DNA of 64,000 nt from Bostrychus sinensis (Eukaryota; Chordata; Actinopteri; Gobiiformes; Eleotridae): positions 18,367,403 through 18,431,402 of the forward strand of contig CM036243.1 of the NCBI GenBank assembly GCA_020698575.1, in the 5' to 3' direction. The position numbers were made by a program, and so were the translations under genes. This document shows, piece by piece, positions 22,906 through 32,445 of this stretch (position 1 is its first letter; every line of letters starts with the position of its first letter). The notes beneath the pieces were generated by a model. It had not been told where the DNA came from and searched no databases. It saw only the letters and a program-made list of their open reading frames with translations.

Positions 22906-25900
22906 CTATTTCTTAAATAATGTAAAACTAGGTTTTCCTAACTCATTATATGTAAAGATACTCCTTGGTTGACGTGTTCGTTTGGAACGTCTCTCTTGCT
23001 CTGCTTCATAATCATCCTTGGAAGAAGCTTCAGTGTCTTCAGGCACTTCAGGTTCAGCTGCTTGGCCTTCAGAGTCTGTATCTTGATTTTGACCTGTGTC
23101 TTGGTCCTGCATGTCCTCTTCCTCAACTTGCTCGTCCACTTGACCACTGAGCTCAGTAGAGTCACTTTCATCCTGCGAATGTCTCTGTTCTTCATACAGA
23201 AGGTTGTCAGAATGTGTCTCTACTACAGGGTTGCTTACTCTGGACTTGAAGACTGGGGCATGCGGATTGAGATGAGTGGTCTGGGTTTGGCGAGGCATCC
23301 ACACAACATACTCTTCCTCACTGCAACTATCAGAATCCTTGTGCGCATTGTCTTCAGCTTTCTGTTTCAGTTTGTTTACTTGTCTATTTTGGTTACGTTT
23401 CTCTTTTGGGTGTTTAGTATCTAGTCCATCAAGAAGATAAGGACAAGGTAACAAGAGGTTCCTGTGGAGGACTCTTTCTCTTCCGTCACCATCTATTGGT
23501 GTCACAACATAAACTGGGCTGTCCTTTCCTCTCCTCTCTTTGACTACATGCACTTTGTTTTCCCAATAAGCACGGATTTTACCAGGTCCTCCTCTTTCAG
23601 AAAGGTTCTGGACAAGTACATGGTCCCCAGGTTTAAGTACTGAACTCCAGGCTTTCAAGTTATAACACCTTTGTCCTCTTTTGCCTGCCTTTTTCATGTT
23701 TTCTTGGGCAATACTGTAAGCTTCTTGCATTGACCTTTGCCATTTCTCAGCATAACATTTGTGAGACTGTGATTGTGTTTGTTCTCTGGGAAACAATAGG
23801 TCAATTGGCAAAATTGGTTCTCTTCCGAATAACAGGTAGAAAGGCGAAAATCCAGTAGATTCATGAACTGTCGAGTTGTATGCATGTACAACCTTGTTCA
23901 AATAGTCTTTCCAGTTAGGTTTTTGTGTCTCTTCCAGCGTTCTGAGCATACTGAGTAAAGTTCTGTTGAAACGTTCAGCTGGATTTGACTGGGGATGGTA
24001 AGGCGTTGTCCTTGAATGTTGTATGCCACTGTAACTTTGCAACTTTTTAAACAACTCATTCTCGAATTCCCTCCCCTGATCATGGTGGATTCTTGAAGGG
24101 AAACCAAATCTCAGAATAAAGTCATCAAAAATTATGCGTGCAGCTGTCTTACCAGATTTGTTTGGTGTAGCATAACCCTGTGCAAATTTAGTAAAGTGAT
24201 CTACTATTACCAAGATGTACTCCACCCCACCTTTACTTCTCTCTAGATGCAGATAATCAATAGAGATTAATTCAAATGGTGCTGAAGTAGTAATACTTTG
24301 CAATGGAGTCCGAGTCTTTCTGTTAGGTTTCTTTTGTTTTAAGCAGCGACACACTTTTGTGACATAATGTTCAATCTCCTCTCTCATTTTGGGCCAAAAG
24401 AATCTCTCTCTGGCTAATGAGATCATTCTGTCTGCTCCTAAGTGACCCATTTCCTCATGTAGTTGCTGGTAGACTAGTGACTTGAGTTTCCTGGGAACTA
24501 CAAGCTGGTTTCTGGTATTTTTCTTTCGTCGTAATATTCCATCTTTGTCCAGGTAAAGATGAGGCCACTCTCTCAGGAGTCGTTTTACATCACTTGACTC
24601 TCTGATTTTGTCCCTGTACTTGAGTCGTTCGTTCATCTGCTTTAGTGTGACAACTCTTTGTATCACTTCATCTTCTTGTTGGCTTGTCTGAATATCTTTG
24701 ACTGGTATGGCCTTAACTGGAGTTTCACATGTGTCAGTTAACTGTGACAATACATTAACATTACATGTAATAGCTGAAATCCAATCAGTGTCACCATTAT
24801 GGTCAGCTCTGAGTCCTTGTCTTACTGCTGTTATGTCGTCTGGTTTACACTCCTCTGTACACTCTGACATTATTTTATCCATTTCTGCAGGTTTACGGGA
24901 CAGAAAGTCAGCATCTCGGTTGACTTTACCAGGTCTGTACTTTAGAGTAAACCGGAAATCTGCTAGTTCAGACACCCAGCGATGTCCTACCGCATTTAGT
25001 TTTGCAGTCTTCATCACATAAGTCAGGGGGTTGTTATCGCTGTATACTGTGAAGTGTGGCGCATGAAAGAGGTAATCTCGGAATCGCTCAGTGACAGCCC
25101 ACTTCAGAGCTAAAAATTCAAGCTTCCCTGAATGAAGTTTGTAATTTTTCTCAGTTGGAGTGAGTGTACGTGAACCATACCCTATTACTCTGAGTGCTCC
25201 TCCCTGACGTTGATACAAAACAGCCCCTAGACCTTCCTCCGATGCATCTACATGTAGTACAAATGGCTTTTCAAGGTCTGGGTATGCTATTACTGGAGGG
25301 TCTGACAATGTATTCACAAGTTTTTCCAATACCCGCTGATGTGTACTTGTCCACTCCACAGGCTGGGATGGCGGCAACTGTGGGGAACGACATCCTTTCT
25401 TTAATGTCTTGTTCTCTGTCTTTGGTTGGGACAACAGTTCATATAGTGGTTTCGCGATTCTGGAAAAATCGGCAATAAATGATCTATAGTAGCCTAAAAA
25501 GCTTACTAAGGATCTCACTTCTTTGACTGTTTTTGGTTTGGAGTTTTTCAATGCTTGAACAGTTTCCACTTCTTTTGGATTCATACGATATCCGTCTTTT
25601 GAAATGACACGGCCGACATAACACACTTCCCTTTTAAAGAAATCACATTTCTTTGGTCTGAGTTTTATTCCGCATTTCTTTTGTCTTTGTAAGACTTTTC
25701 TCACATTTTCCACATGTTGGTCAAAGTCTTTGCTAAAAACTAAAACATCATCAAGGTAGGGCACGCATATCTCATCCCTCAAATCTCCAAGGCAACCTTC
25801 CATATACCGCTGAAAGGCAGCTGGGGCGTTTGTCAAGCCAAAGGGGATTCTCAGCCATTCATAAAGACCCCATGGCGTGATGAAGGCAGTGCATGCTCGG

Positions 25901-27213
25901 CTTTCTGGACTGACAAAGCCCTGATGATATGCTTTACCTTGATCCAGTACTGTAAACCATGAATTTCCACCAAGGTTCTCCAGGATTTCCTGTATCCTTG
26001 GGATGGGATGTCGGTCGGGATGTGTTTTTTCATTTAGTTGTCTGTAATCTACACAGAGTCTAATGGTAGAGTCCTTTTTCCTCACAATTACTATTGGTGA
26101 CGAGTAAGAAGAGGTTGACTTCTGTATCCATCCCTTACTGAGTAGATCTTGGATGTGCTTTTTCACTTCTTGGTATAAGTGACGAGGGATAGAGTTGTAT
26201 GTTTTTGTCACTGGGACATTGTCTTTAAGGTGTATTTTCATTTGCAGATCCAGAATGCATCCTGTGTCCCATTCATCTCTTGCAAAAACGTCACTTTCCT
26301 CTCGTAACATTTTCCTAACTTTTTCTTGCTGTTCTGTTGTCAAATGTGAAAGATCAACTGGTGGGTCCCAATATTCCTTGTTACATTTTTCCTCCTTTCC
26401 CAGTGTAATCTTTGTGTCATTTGTGTCTGAATGTATATTCTCACTTTGTGGCACATTGTTATTTTCTCCTAAGTCTTGAATAACGTCCACAATGAATAAT
26501 GATCCAAGAATTGTTCTGTTTTGTAGTCTAATGTCATCATCTGTGTTGTTTTCAACTACAACTGAAATGATAGCTTTTTCTTCACTTGGTAAGTGTACTA
26601 GTTGTTGCTTTACTTGTAGTCCTTCGGGCCACAGTGTGTTTTCATTAGGTTCAAGTATTGCATACTGTCCTCGTAACACATTTTTATTGAGCTTTCCACA
26701 GATTACTTTGAACATCTGACGTTTTGGAATAATGACATCATGTCTCCCTAATCTTGCAGTTTGGCTTTCTGAAGTACTTTTGTCTTTACGGAGCACAGAG
26801 AATACTGCTTTTGCCTTTCTGTGTCCTACGTCTAATGCTGATCCAAGACTGTGTAAAAACTTGTTCGAATGAGCTCTGTCTGTTGACATGTTGGTCTTTG
26901 CTATTTCTTCTATAACATTGAACCCAATTATTGGCTTAGTGAGCAGCTGGCTGCTAACCAGAAATGGCACTAACAGTTCACTGTCTTTATTTTCTGGGAG
27001 ACTAAATTCCACTCCTATCCAACCCTCATAAGGTATCTCGGTCCCATTGACAGCAGAGAGATCTAACATACCTTCATCAAGAAGCTCTTTTACAGGCCGA
27101 ATATCAGCATCAGGTAAGTAAGTTTTTTTTCCAGTCGAGATCCACAATAGACACTTGAGATCCCGTGTCCCAAAGAGCAGTCGCTGGAACACCTCCGATG
27201 TGGCACTGAACAA
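22906..27213 (-). CDS. Pol polyprotein of the Gypsy element (protease remainder, RT, RNase H, integrase)
   Basis: A 1435-residue open frame. The first 26 residues or so are out-of-frame overlap with gag; the protease C-terminal part continues to about residue 105 (PIIGFNVIEE). Reverse transcriptase spans about 330-520 with VDYRQLN near 388 and the catalytic YLDD at 486-489. RNase H lies at about 650-735 (HVDASEEGLG, YSDNNP). The integrase zinc domain is near 918-960 (H, H, then C-R-C in place of the usual C-x2-C). The integrase core is near 975-1110, with D in IDYLHL, D in HHDQGREF and E in NPAERFNR. All catalytic residues visible are kept. The acidic C-terminal region beyond 1250 is not assigned. 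No envelope follows. Confidence 0.92.
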   Translation of the reverse strand: MFSATSEVFQRLLFGTRDLKCLLWISTGKKTYLPDADIRPVKELLDEGMLDLSAVNGTEIPYEGWIGVEFSLPENKDSELLVPFLVSSQLLTKPIIGFNVIEEIAKTNMSTDRAHSNKFLHSLGSALDVGHRKAKAVFSVLRKDKSTSESQTARLGRHDVIIPKRQMFKVICGKLNKNVLRGQYAILEPNENTLWPEGLQVKQQLVHLPSEEKAIISVVVENNTDDDIRLQNRTILGSLFIVDVIQDLGENNNVPQSENIHSDTNDTKITLGKEEKCNKEYWDPPVDLSHLTTEQQEKVRKMLREESDVFARDEWDTGCILDLQMKIHLKDNVPVTKTYNSIPRHLYQEVKKHIQDLLSKGWIQKSTSSYSSPIVIVRKKDSTIRLCVDYRQLNEKTHPDRHPIPRIQEILENLGGNSWFTVLDQGKAYHQGFVSPESRACTAFITPWGLYEWLRIPFGLTNAPAAFQRYMEGCLGDLRDEICVPYLDDVLVFSKDFDQHVENVRKVLQRQKKCGIKLRPKKCDFFKREVCYVGRVISKDGYRMNPKEVETVQALKNSKPKTVKEVRSLVSFLGYYRSFIADFSRIAKPLYELLSQPKTENKTLKKGCRSPQLPPSQPVEWTSTHQRVLEKLVNTLSDPPVIAYPDLEKPFVLHVDASEEGLGAVLYQRQGGALRVIGYGSRTLTPTEKNYKLHSGKLEFLALKWAVTERFRDYLFHAPHFTVYSDNNPLTYVMKTAKLNAVGHRWVSELADFRFTLKYRPGKVNRDADFLSRKPAEMDKIMSECTEECKPDDITAVRQGLRADHNGDTDWISAITCNVNVLSQLTDTCETPVKAIPVKDIQTSQQEDEVIQRVVTLKQMNERLKYRDKIRESSDVKRLLREWPHLYLDKDGILRRKKNTRNQLVVPRKLKSLVYQQLHEEMGHLGADRMISLARERFFWPKMREEIEHYVTKVCRCLKQKKPNRKTRTPLQSITTSAPFELISIDYLHLERSKGGVEYILVIVDHFTKFAQGYATPNKSGKTAARIIFDDFILRFGFPSRIHHDQGREFENELFKKLQSYSGIQHSRTTPYHPQSNPAERFNRTLLSMLRTLEETQKPNWKDYLNKVVHAYNSTVHESTGFSPFYLLFGREPILPIDLLFPREQTQSQSHKCYAEKWQRSMQEAYSIAQENMKKAGKRGQRCYNLKAWSSVLKPGDHVLVQNLSERGGPGKIRAYWENKVHVVKERRGKDSPVYVVTPIDGDGRERVLHRNLLLPCPYLLDGLDTKHPKEKRNQNRQVNKLKQKAEDNAHKDSDSCSEEEYVVWMPRQTQTTHLNPHAPVFKSRVSNPVVETHSDNLLYEEQRHSQDESDSTELSGQVDEQVEEEDMQDQDTGQNQDTDSEGQAAEPEVPEDTEASSKDDYEAEQERRSKRTRQPRSIFTYNELGKPSFTLFKK

Positions 27214-28723
27214 GACTTTTACTTCCTACCAGCTTGGCTGTCTTTTCTTGTTTCTTTGACAGAGGCACATCCTTATGAAAAGGGGTAATGTCCTTGAGAT
27301 TTCCACTGTGTACTTCTATTTTGCAAATGTTAACTGTTGTATCTTTCTTTTTCCGGCAGCCAATAGCCCAATGATCGCTACTGCCACACTTATAGCAATG
27401 TGTGCACCTTCCCTCTGGGTTTGACTGTTCACATTGACGACACTTTCTGGGGCTCTTTTTGACATTAGTAGTGTAGTTTTGTTTATGCTTTGCACTTTTA
27501 TCATCAGTCTTTATTTTTGTCTGGGTTAGGCTTGCTACTTGTGTTGTCAAATGTTGTATAGCTTCACAAATAACTTTATTATTAGCATCAAGTTTCTCCA
27601 CAATAGGGTTTGGTTTAACTGTTTGATTTTTACTCTTGGTTGAACCACCCTTTTCACCTTTGTTTTCTTCTTCTTGAACTGAGGCTACTTTGATGCTCTT
27701 TTGTCTGGTAAAGGATGACAATTTACTCCTTCTTTCCAGTTCAACACTGTAGGCAGCGCTCATTTTTTCAAGTAGCTCCTCATCCTCTACAGATGCATCC
27801 TGCAGGTAAGGTTTAACATCAACTCTTACTGCATCATCTTGTAATCCAGTTAATATTGTTTGCAGAAATTGGGTTTGCACAAGCTCAGGATTGTATTTCA
27901 GTCCTACCTTGGCTCTTTCTGATGCAAACAACACTTTCTGTCTAAGGTCCATGGCGCGTATGAGAAACTGAACAGGGGTTTCCTTTGGCTCTTGTACTGC
28001 TCGCGTTAAGGCATGATAGAGTTCGGTTGCATCTTTTTCTATAAAATGTGTCCTTAGCACTTGCCTTAAAGAGTTTAAGGATAGTTCTGTTCTACTTTCC
28101 AAATAGCTCTTTAATTTCACATCTGGTGCAATCGCTTGGATCACTGCTTCAACTATCTCACCTTCATCGTACCCTTTTTTAAGTCCACGTTCGATTTGTC
28201 TTTCAAGGCTTGTGAAGTTCAATTTATCCTTTTGTCCAACTTCTCCAATTTGTCCAGTAATCCTGAAGTCTTTCCTGTATATTGGATGCAGGTTTGAATG
28301 GTCTCTGGTTTTTAATGACTCTCTTTCAGAACTTGTTATGCTGTTAGGTCTTTGTGGTGATACAATTTGAGGTGTAGTACCGCTTTGTACCAGTAGAGGT
28401 TGCTCTAAAACCACTTGCTGATTTGGAACAGCGTCCTCCTGCTCTGGCGCAGTTCTCTCGTTATCCACATTAGTTTGCTTGTGCACGTTATCAATATAGT
28501 CATTAGCTATCAGTAGTATGGATAATCCACTGTCCTCCAAGGTTGTAACTTCGTCACTTTCAAAGTAACTAAGCATTTGTCTCCTTATCAATCGGCATGA
28601 TGACTTTACCTCTTCGCTTAATTGCAAGCTTAGCTCTTCACTCAAGGCATTCAGCTCGGCCAGTGACAGACTAACAAGTTTCTTTTCAATATCAGCCAGT
28701 AACGATTCCCACTCAGTATCCAT
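27110..28723 (-). CDS. Gag polyprotein of the Gypsy element, with the first part of the protease
   Basis: A 537-residue frame with intact start. The N-terminal 400 residues have a helical, gag-like look with charged and glutamine-rich stretches. A CCHC zinc knuckle of form C-x2-C-x4-H-x4-C (CYKCGSSDHWAIGC) lies near residue 440, and binds the element's RNA in this family. The protease active site WDTGSQVS follows near residue 519, so the protease begins in this frame. The frame then stops 18 residues later. The next part of the protease is in the overlapping pol frame, one base away. Gag forms the particle; the element's host here is the fish genome and the protein acts in the cytoplasm. Confidence 0.88.
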   Translation of the reverse strand: MDTEWESLLADIEKKLVSLSLAELNALSEELSLQLSEEVKSSCRLIRRQMLSYFESDEVTTLEDSGLSILLIANDYIDNVHKQTNVDNERTAPEQEDAVPNQQVVLEQPLLVQSGTTPQIVSPQRPNSITSSERESLKTRDHSNLHPIYRKDFRITGQIGEVGQKDKLNFTSLERQIERGLKKGYDEGEIVEAVIQAIAPDVKLKSYLESRTELSLNSLRQVLRTHFIEKDATELYHALTRAVQEPKETPVQFLIRAMDLRQKVLFASERAKVGLKYNPELVQTQFLQTILTGLQDDAVRVDVKPYLQDASVEDEELLEKMSAAYSVELERRSKLSSFTRQKSIKVASVQEEENKGEKGGSTKSKNQTVKPNPIVEKLDANNKVICEAIQHLTTQVASLTQTKIKTDDKSAKHKQNYTTNVKKSPRKCRQCEQSNPEGRCTHCYKCGSSDHWAIGCRKKKDTTVNICKIEVHSGNLKDITPFHKDVPLSKKQEKTAKLVGSKSLVQCHIGGVPATALWDTGSQVSIVDLDWKKNLLT

Positions 28724-28920
28724 ATTGCTTAGCCTTTGGATTGTCCACAGCTTGACAGGGTAAATCCGTTGTGTTTATTCATTTGTCTGTGTGTCTTTAT
28801 CAGTGCGCTTTAGCTTAGCTGTTGCTAGCCGCCATGACGAGCTAACGCCGTCCTCTCGCTTCATGTGGGACTGTGCCGTCTTCGTCTTAAAACACACTTT
28901 TCTTCGCAGAAAACTTACTT

Positions 28921-28939
28921 GAGCCGGGCGGAGACACCA
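28921..28939 (-). other. Primer binding site of the Gypsy element
   Basis: Seven bases inside the 5' LTR, the minus strand reads TGGTGTCTCCGCCCGGCTC, starting with TGG as needed to pair with a CCA tRNA end. The 3' end of a tRNA matching it would read GGCGGAGACACCA. It resembles but does not equal the arginine tRNA end I can recall, so the primer is not assigned. Confidence 0.6.
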
Positions 28940-28946
28940 AGATTTA

Positions 28947-29321
28947 TGTTGCACCCCCGAAATGAACGACCAGAATCGTGTTCATCTTCATTTTAGGCAA
29001 CTTTTAATGACGGTCCACGGTTCATTACATCAAGCATTTCTCGTGTTTTCTGCCATTACACACAACAATGTATGAACTCATTTTCCCATAAGTCTTTTCG
29101 TGTCTCTCCTTCTTAAAGGAACATTACCATGTTTTAAAGCAGACATAGTAACAATGAAATCAACTCACGTTACCTATGAATTAAGCAATGATAACTGAAA
29201 TGTTTTTAACTAATAATAGAAAAATATGAATTAAGTGTTTTTAAGTGAAATAAAGGTAAAGTATGTCTCATAACACACTATACATATGTTTATAACAGGA
29301 TTTCAATTTCAGGGCTCTACA
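28947..29321 (-). repeat. 5' LTR of the Gypsy element
   Basis: 375 bases, TGT...ACA ends, holding the element's promoter in the minus-strand sense. Compared by eye with the other LTR, there is one base difference. Internal AT-rich stretches could serve as a core promoter, but no clear TATA site stands out. Confidence 0.92.
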
Positions 29322-29325
29322 GTAG

Positions 29326-32219
29326 CTATTTATGTGCAAAGTAACATCTCTGCTAAAATTAGATATGATCTGATGGTTTCATTTGTTGAAATAATTTGGC
29401 TTCAAATTCAACTCCCTCACATTAAACCAATAGTTGTTGGCTGTTGTTACCGACCTCCTAGCTCCACTGTACAATTCACGGATGATATATGTGCTATGCT
29501 TATGAATGTGATGGATGAAAATAGAGAAATGTACCTACTGGGTGATTTTAACATTGATTGGTTGTCATCTTGTGCTTTGGAAGAAAGATTAGTCACAACT
29601 TTGAATATTTGTAATCTATCTCAAATCATCAATGCACCAACTAGAATTACTCTGAACACAGCAGGTGTAATGTCCAAGTCATGCATTGATCACATTTACA
29701 CTAATGCTGGAGAGCTTTGCTTTGGGGCTGTATCTATTTCAGTTGGTGTTAGTGATCATAATGTCATTGTTCTGGTCAGAAGAGTGAGAGTACCTAAGGC
29801 AGGACCTAGAATTATATTACATAGATCTTATAAATCCTTTTGTCCAGAAAGATTTATCTCTGACATTAAGTCACTAAATTGGGACATTATTTATTCTGAA
29901 AAACACACAAACACAGCTTTAAATATGTTTGCAGAGATGCTTCAAAAGGTAGCTGACAAACATGCACCATTAAAGAAAACTACTGTCAAAAAGACCATGA
30001 CACCATGGCTTGATAAAGAACTAAAAACCTGTATGGCCCATCGGTATGAATTAAAGCAAGCTGCTGTAAAAACTGGTGATCCAAACTTGTGGGGAAAATA
30101 CCGTAAACTCAGAAACACAGTAACAAAAATGAACAAACAGAAGAAAAAATCATATTATTTAAATAAAATTTACAATTCAAGGCATGATGGAAAGAGACTC
30201 TGGCAGGTTTTTAATAATATACTTGGAAGATCTAAAAATAATGATCCTGCTCTTATTGAAATTGATGATAAGTTTTTAACTAAACCTGCTGATATTGCCA
30301 ATTATTTTAATACCTTCTTTATTGATAAGGTAAATGGTTTAAGACAGAATACAATTGATTTAATTAATGGACAACATAAGCATATTAATTATAGTTGTAA
30401 TAAATCAATAGAGCTAATAAAAAAATATATAATGAAAGACAAAAATTGTAACTTTACCTTTAGTTCTATACAACTACATGAAGTTGAAGAACTTTTAAGC
30501 TCTGTAAAAAATAATAAGCAGTTTGGGCTAGATTATCTTGATGGGAAATTAATAAATTATATGTCTGATTACATTGCCAAACCTGTTTGTCATATTTTAA
30601 ATTTGAGTTTAAAAGAGTGTTTATTTCCACAAGCTTGGAAAGTAGCCAAAGTGATACCCATACCCAAAAATAATAAGATCGCATTCTGTGGTGCCAATAG
30701 TAGACCAATTAGTATCCTGCCTGTTCTTAGTAAAATCATGGAAAGACTAGTGTTTTCTCAAATTTTAAACTATTTCACAAATTTTAACCTTGGCTCTGAA
30801 TCTCAGCAGGCCTACAGAGATGGTCATTCTACATCTACTGCACTCGTGCAAATGACTGAAATGATGATTGGCAAATGAAAAATGATGATTGGCTGAGTCA
30901 AATTGATGCCAAAAACTATGTTGGTGCTGTCCTCCTAGATTTTAGTGCGGCTTTTGAAGTCATTGATCATGGTTTATTGTTGAGAAAACTTTCTGCATAT
31001 GGTTTTAAGGACTGTGCAGTAAAATGGATGGAAAGCTACTTAACTTACAGGTTCCAATCTGTGTATTTTAATTGGAAACTTTTCAACTAAAAGGAGATTA
31101 AACTGCGGTGTTCCCCAAGGCAGTTGCCTTGGTCCTCTACTCTTCTCTATTTTTACTAATGATCTTCCTTTAGTTTTAAATAGTGCATCTATAACAATGT
31201 ATGCAGATGACTCTACATCATATAATTCTGCTAATAATTTGAGTATTTTAAATGAGGTACTGCAAAGTGAACTGGATTGTGTATCCAGCTGGGTAGACAG
31301 TAATGGGCTGGTTTTAAACACTGGTAAAACTAAATATATAATTCTTGGTTCTCATCACTCATTAAGGAATGTGCAGCCTTTGCCGCTCTCTTTGAAGGGC
31401 ATTTCTTTGGAGCAGGTGCATGAGGTTGAGCTTTTAGGATTAACTATAAATGAACAATTGAATTGGTCTGGTCACATCAATAAAATAGTGACTAAAATGG
31501 GTAGGGCTGTTTCTGTTATTGGAAGATGTGCCTACTTTATGACAGATTTGTCAGTCAAACAAGTAATCCAATCAATTGTGTTATCCCAACTCGATTATTG
31601 CTCTGTTATTTGGTCATGTGCTCCAAAGAAAGACATTCATAAGCTTCAACTAATGCAGAACAAAGCTGCACGACTGGCACTGAACTGCCCATTTTGGACG
31701 AGTATTGATAATAATAATATATCAATTTTATATAGCGCTTTTCACACAACTCAAAGTCGCTTTACAATTTTTGATCTATTAATCATTCACTCCTCAGTCA
31801 CACTCAGTGGTGGTGAGCTACTTGTGTAGCCACAGCTGCCCTGGGGCAGACTGACGGAAGCGTGGCTGCCAATCTGCGCCAACGGCCCCTCCGACCACCA
31901 CCAAACACAGCCACACTAACACATTCACACAGGCAAGGTGCCCAGGGACACAACGTCCTGTTGTATTATTAATATGAAACCTAAAATCTTGCATTCCAAA
32001 ATCTTTTTTGTTCATAACAGACATAGCCATTCTACCAGACAACAAACAAATGGTGACATAGTTGTCCCTGTGGCGAGAACATGTGCTATGCAGAAAACAG
32101 TTTTGTACAGGGCTGCAACTCAGTGGAACAGGTTGCCTTGTTCATTGAAAGAATCAAATAATATAAGATGTTTTAAAAATAATCTCAGAAAGAGACTACA
32201 CAAAAGTTCGGCTTTTTAG
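29326..32219 (+). pseudogene. L2-like endonuclease-reverse transcriptase ORF, 3' part, broken
   Basis: The frame holds the endonuclease C-terminal half and the reverse transcriptase up to 30878. A stop at about 30876 follows a short local duplication (AAATGATGATTGGC occurs twice, near 30859 and 30882). The frame resumes with the RT core to 31090, then again from 31197 (YADD near 31197-31208) to about 31690. After a 260-base foreign repeat it ends at 32219 with the usual C-terminal segment (TVLYRAATQWNRLP). These are several independent disabling lesions, so it is older than the Gypsy insert. Confidence 0.8.
31699..31962 (+). repeat. Short interspersed fish repeat inserted in the L2 ORF
   Basis: Contains TTTTATATAGCGCTTTTCAC, CTCAAAGTCGCTTTACA, GTGGTGGTGAGCTAC, CAGCTGCCCTGGGGCAGACT and GGCCCCTCCGACCACCACCA. 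I know this as a very common teleost dispersed repeat but cannot name the class with certainty. It breaks the L2 reading frame. Short AT-rich words beside both ends hint at a target duplication but are not clear. Confidence 0.6.
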
Positions 32220-32445
32220 TCATATTATCTGAGTACTGTTTTTATGTTTGATAGCACTACTGTTTTGATTGTATAAGTGTTTCTTGTACAGTATATAACC
32301 AAGTTATAACGTATTTTTTGTATGTATTGTTGAATTTTGTATGGTGTTTCTTTATGCCATGGACCCCAGGAAGATTAGTTGCTACTTTGGTAGTAACTAA
32401 TTGGGATCCATTTTAAACAAATAAACAAAATAAACAAATAAATAA

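Larger units (their letters stand above)
21977..29321 (-). mobile_element. Complete Ty3/Gypsy LTR retrotransposon, 7345 bp, minus strand
   Basis: Two 375-base LTRs (21977-22351 and 28947-29321) start TGT and end ACA and differ at one site (T versus C, eleventh base). Inside, on the minus strand, are a primer-binding-site-like stretch (28921-28939), gag (28723-27110), pol (27213-22906) and a purine tract (22361-22352). A GTAG duplication flanks it. The domain order is protease, reverse transcriptase, RNase H, integrase, which is the Ty3/Gypsy order. About 540 bases between pol and the purine tract hold no long frame, so there is no envelope gene. The near-identical LTRs and long open frames show a very recent insertion. 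Relation to the flanking genes: none. Confidence 0.93.
21700..32445 (+). mobile_element. L2-like LINE, near full length but decayed, interrupted by the Gypsy element
   Basis: Without the insert the element is about 3.4 kb, normal for a fish L2. The endonuclease start lies at 21780-21976 (HLNICSLPNKVQ, ALSETQ, YGGG). It resumes at 29326 (AIYVQSN, CCYRPPSS, LLGDFNIDW, SCIDHIYTN, SDHNVIV). The reverse transcriptase follows (DFSAAFEVIDH, CGVPQG region, MYADDST). The 3' end reads ATGGACCCCAGGAAGATTAG then short AAATA-type tail repeats. The ORF has in-frame stops near 21900 and 30877, a stop at 31088, and a foreign repeat at 31699-31962. It cannot make a working protein. Its open parts are 29286-30878, 30875-31090, 31197-31829 and 31938-32219. 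Confidence 0.8.
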
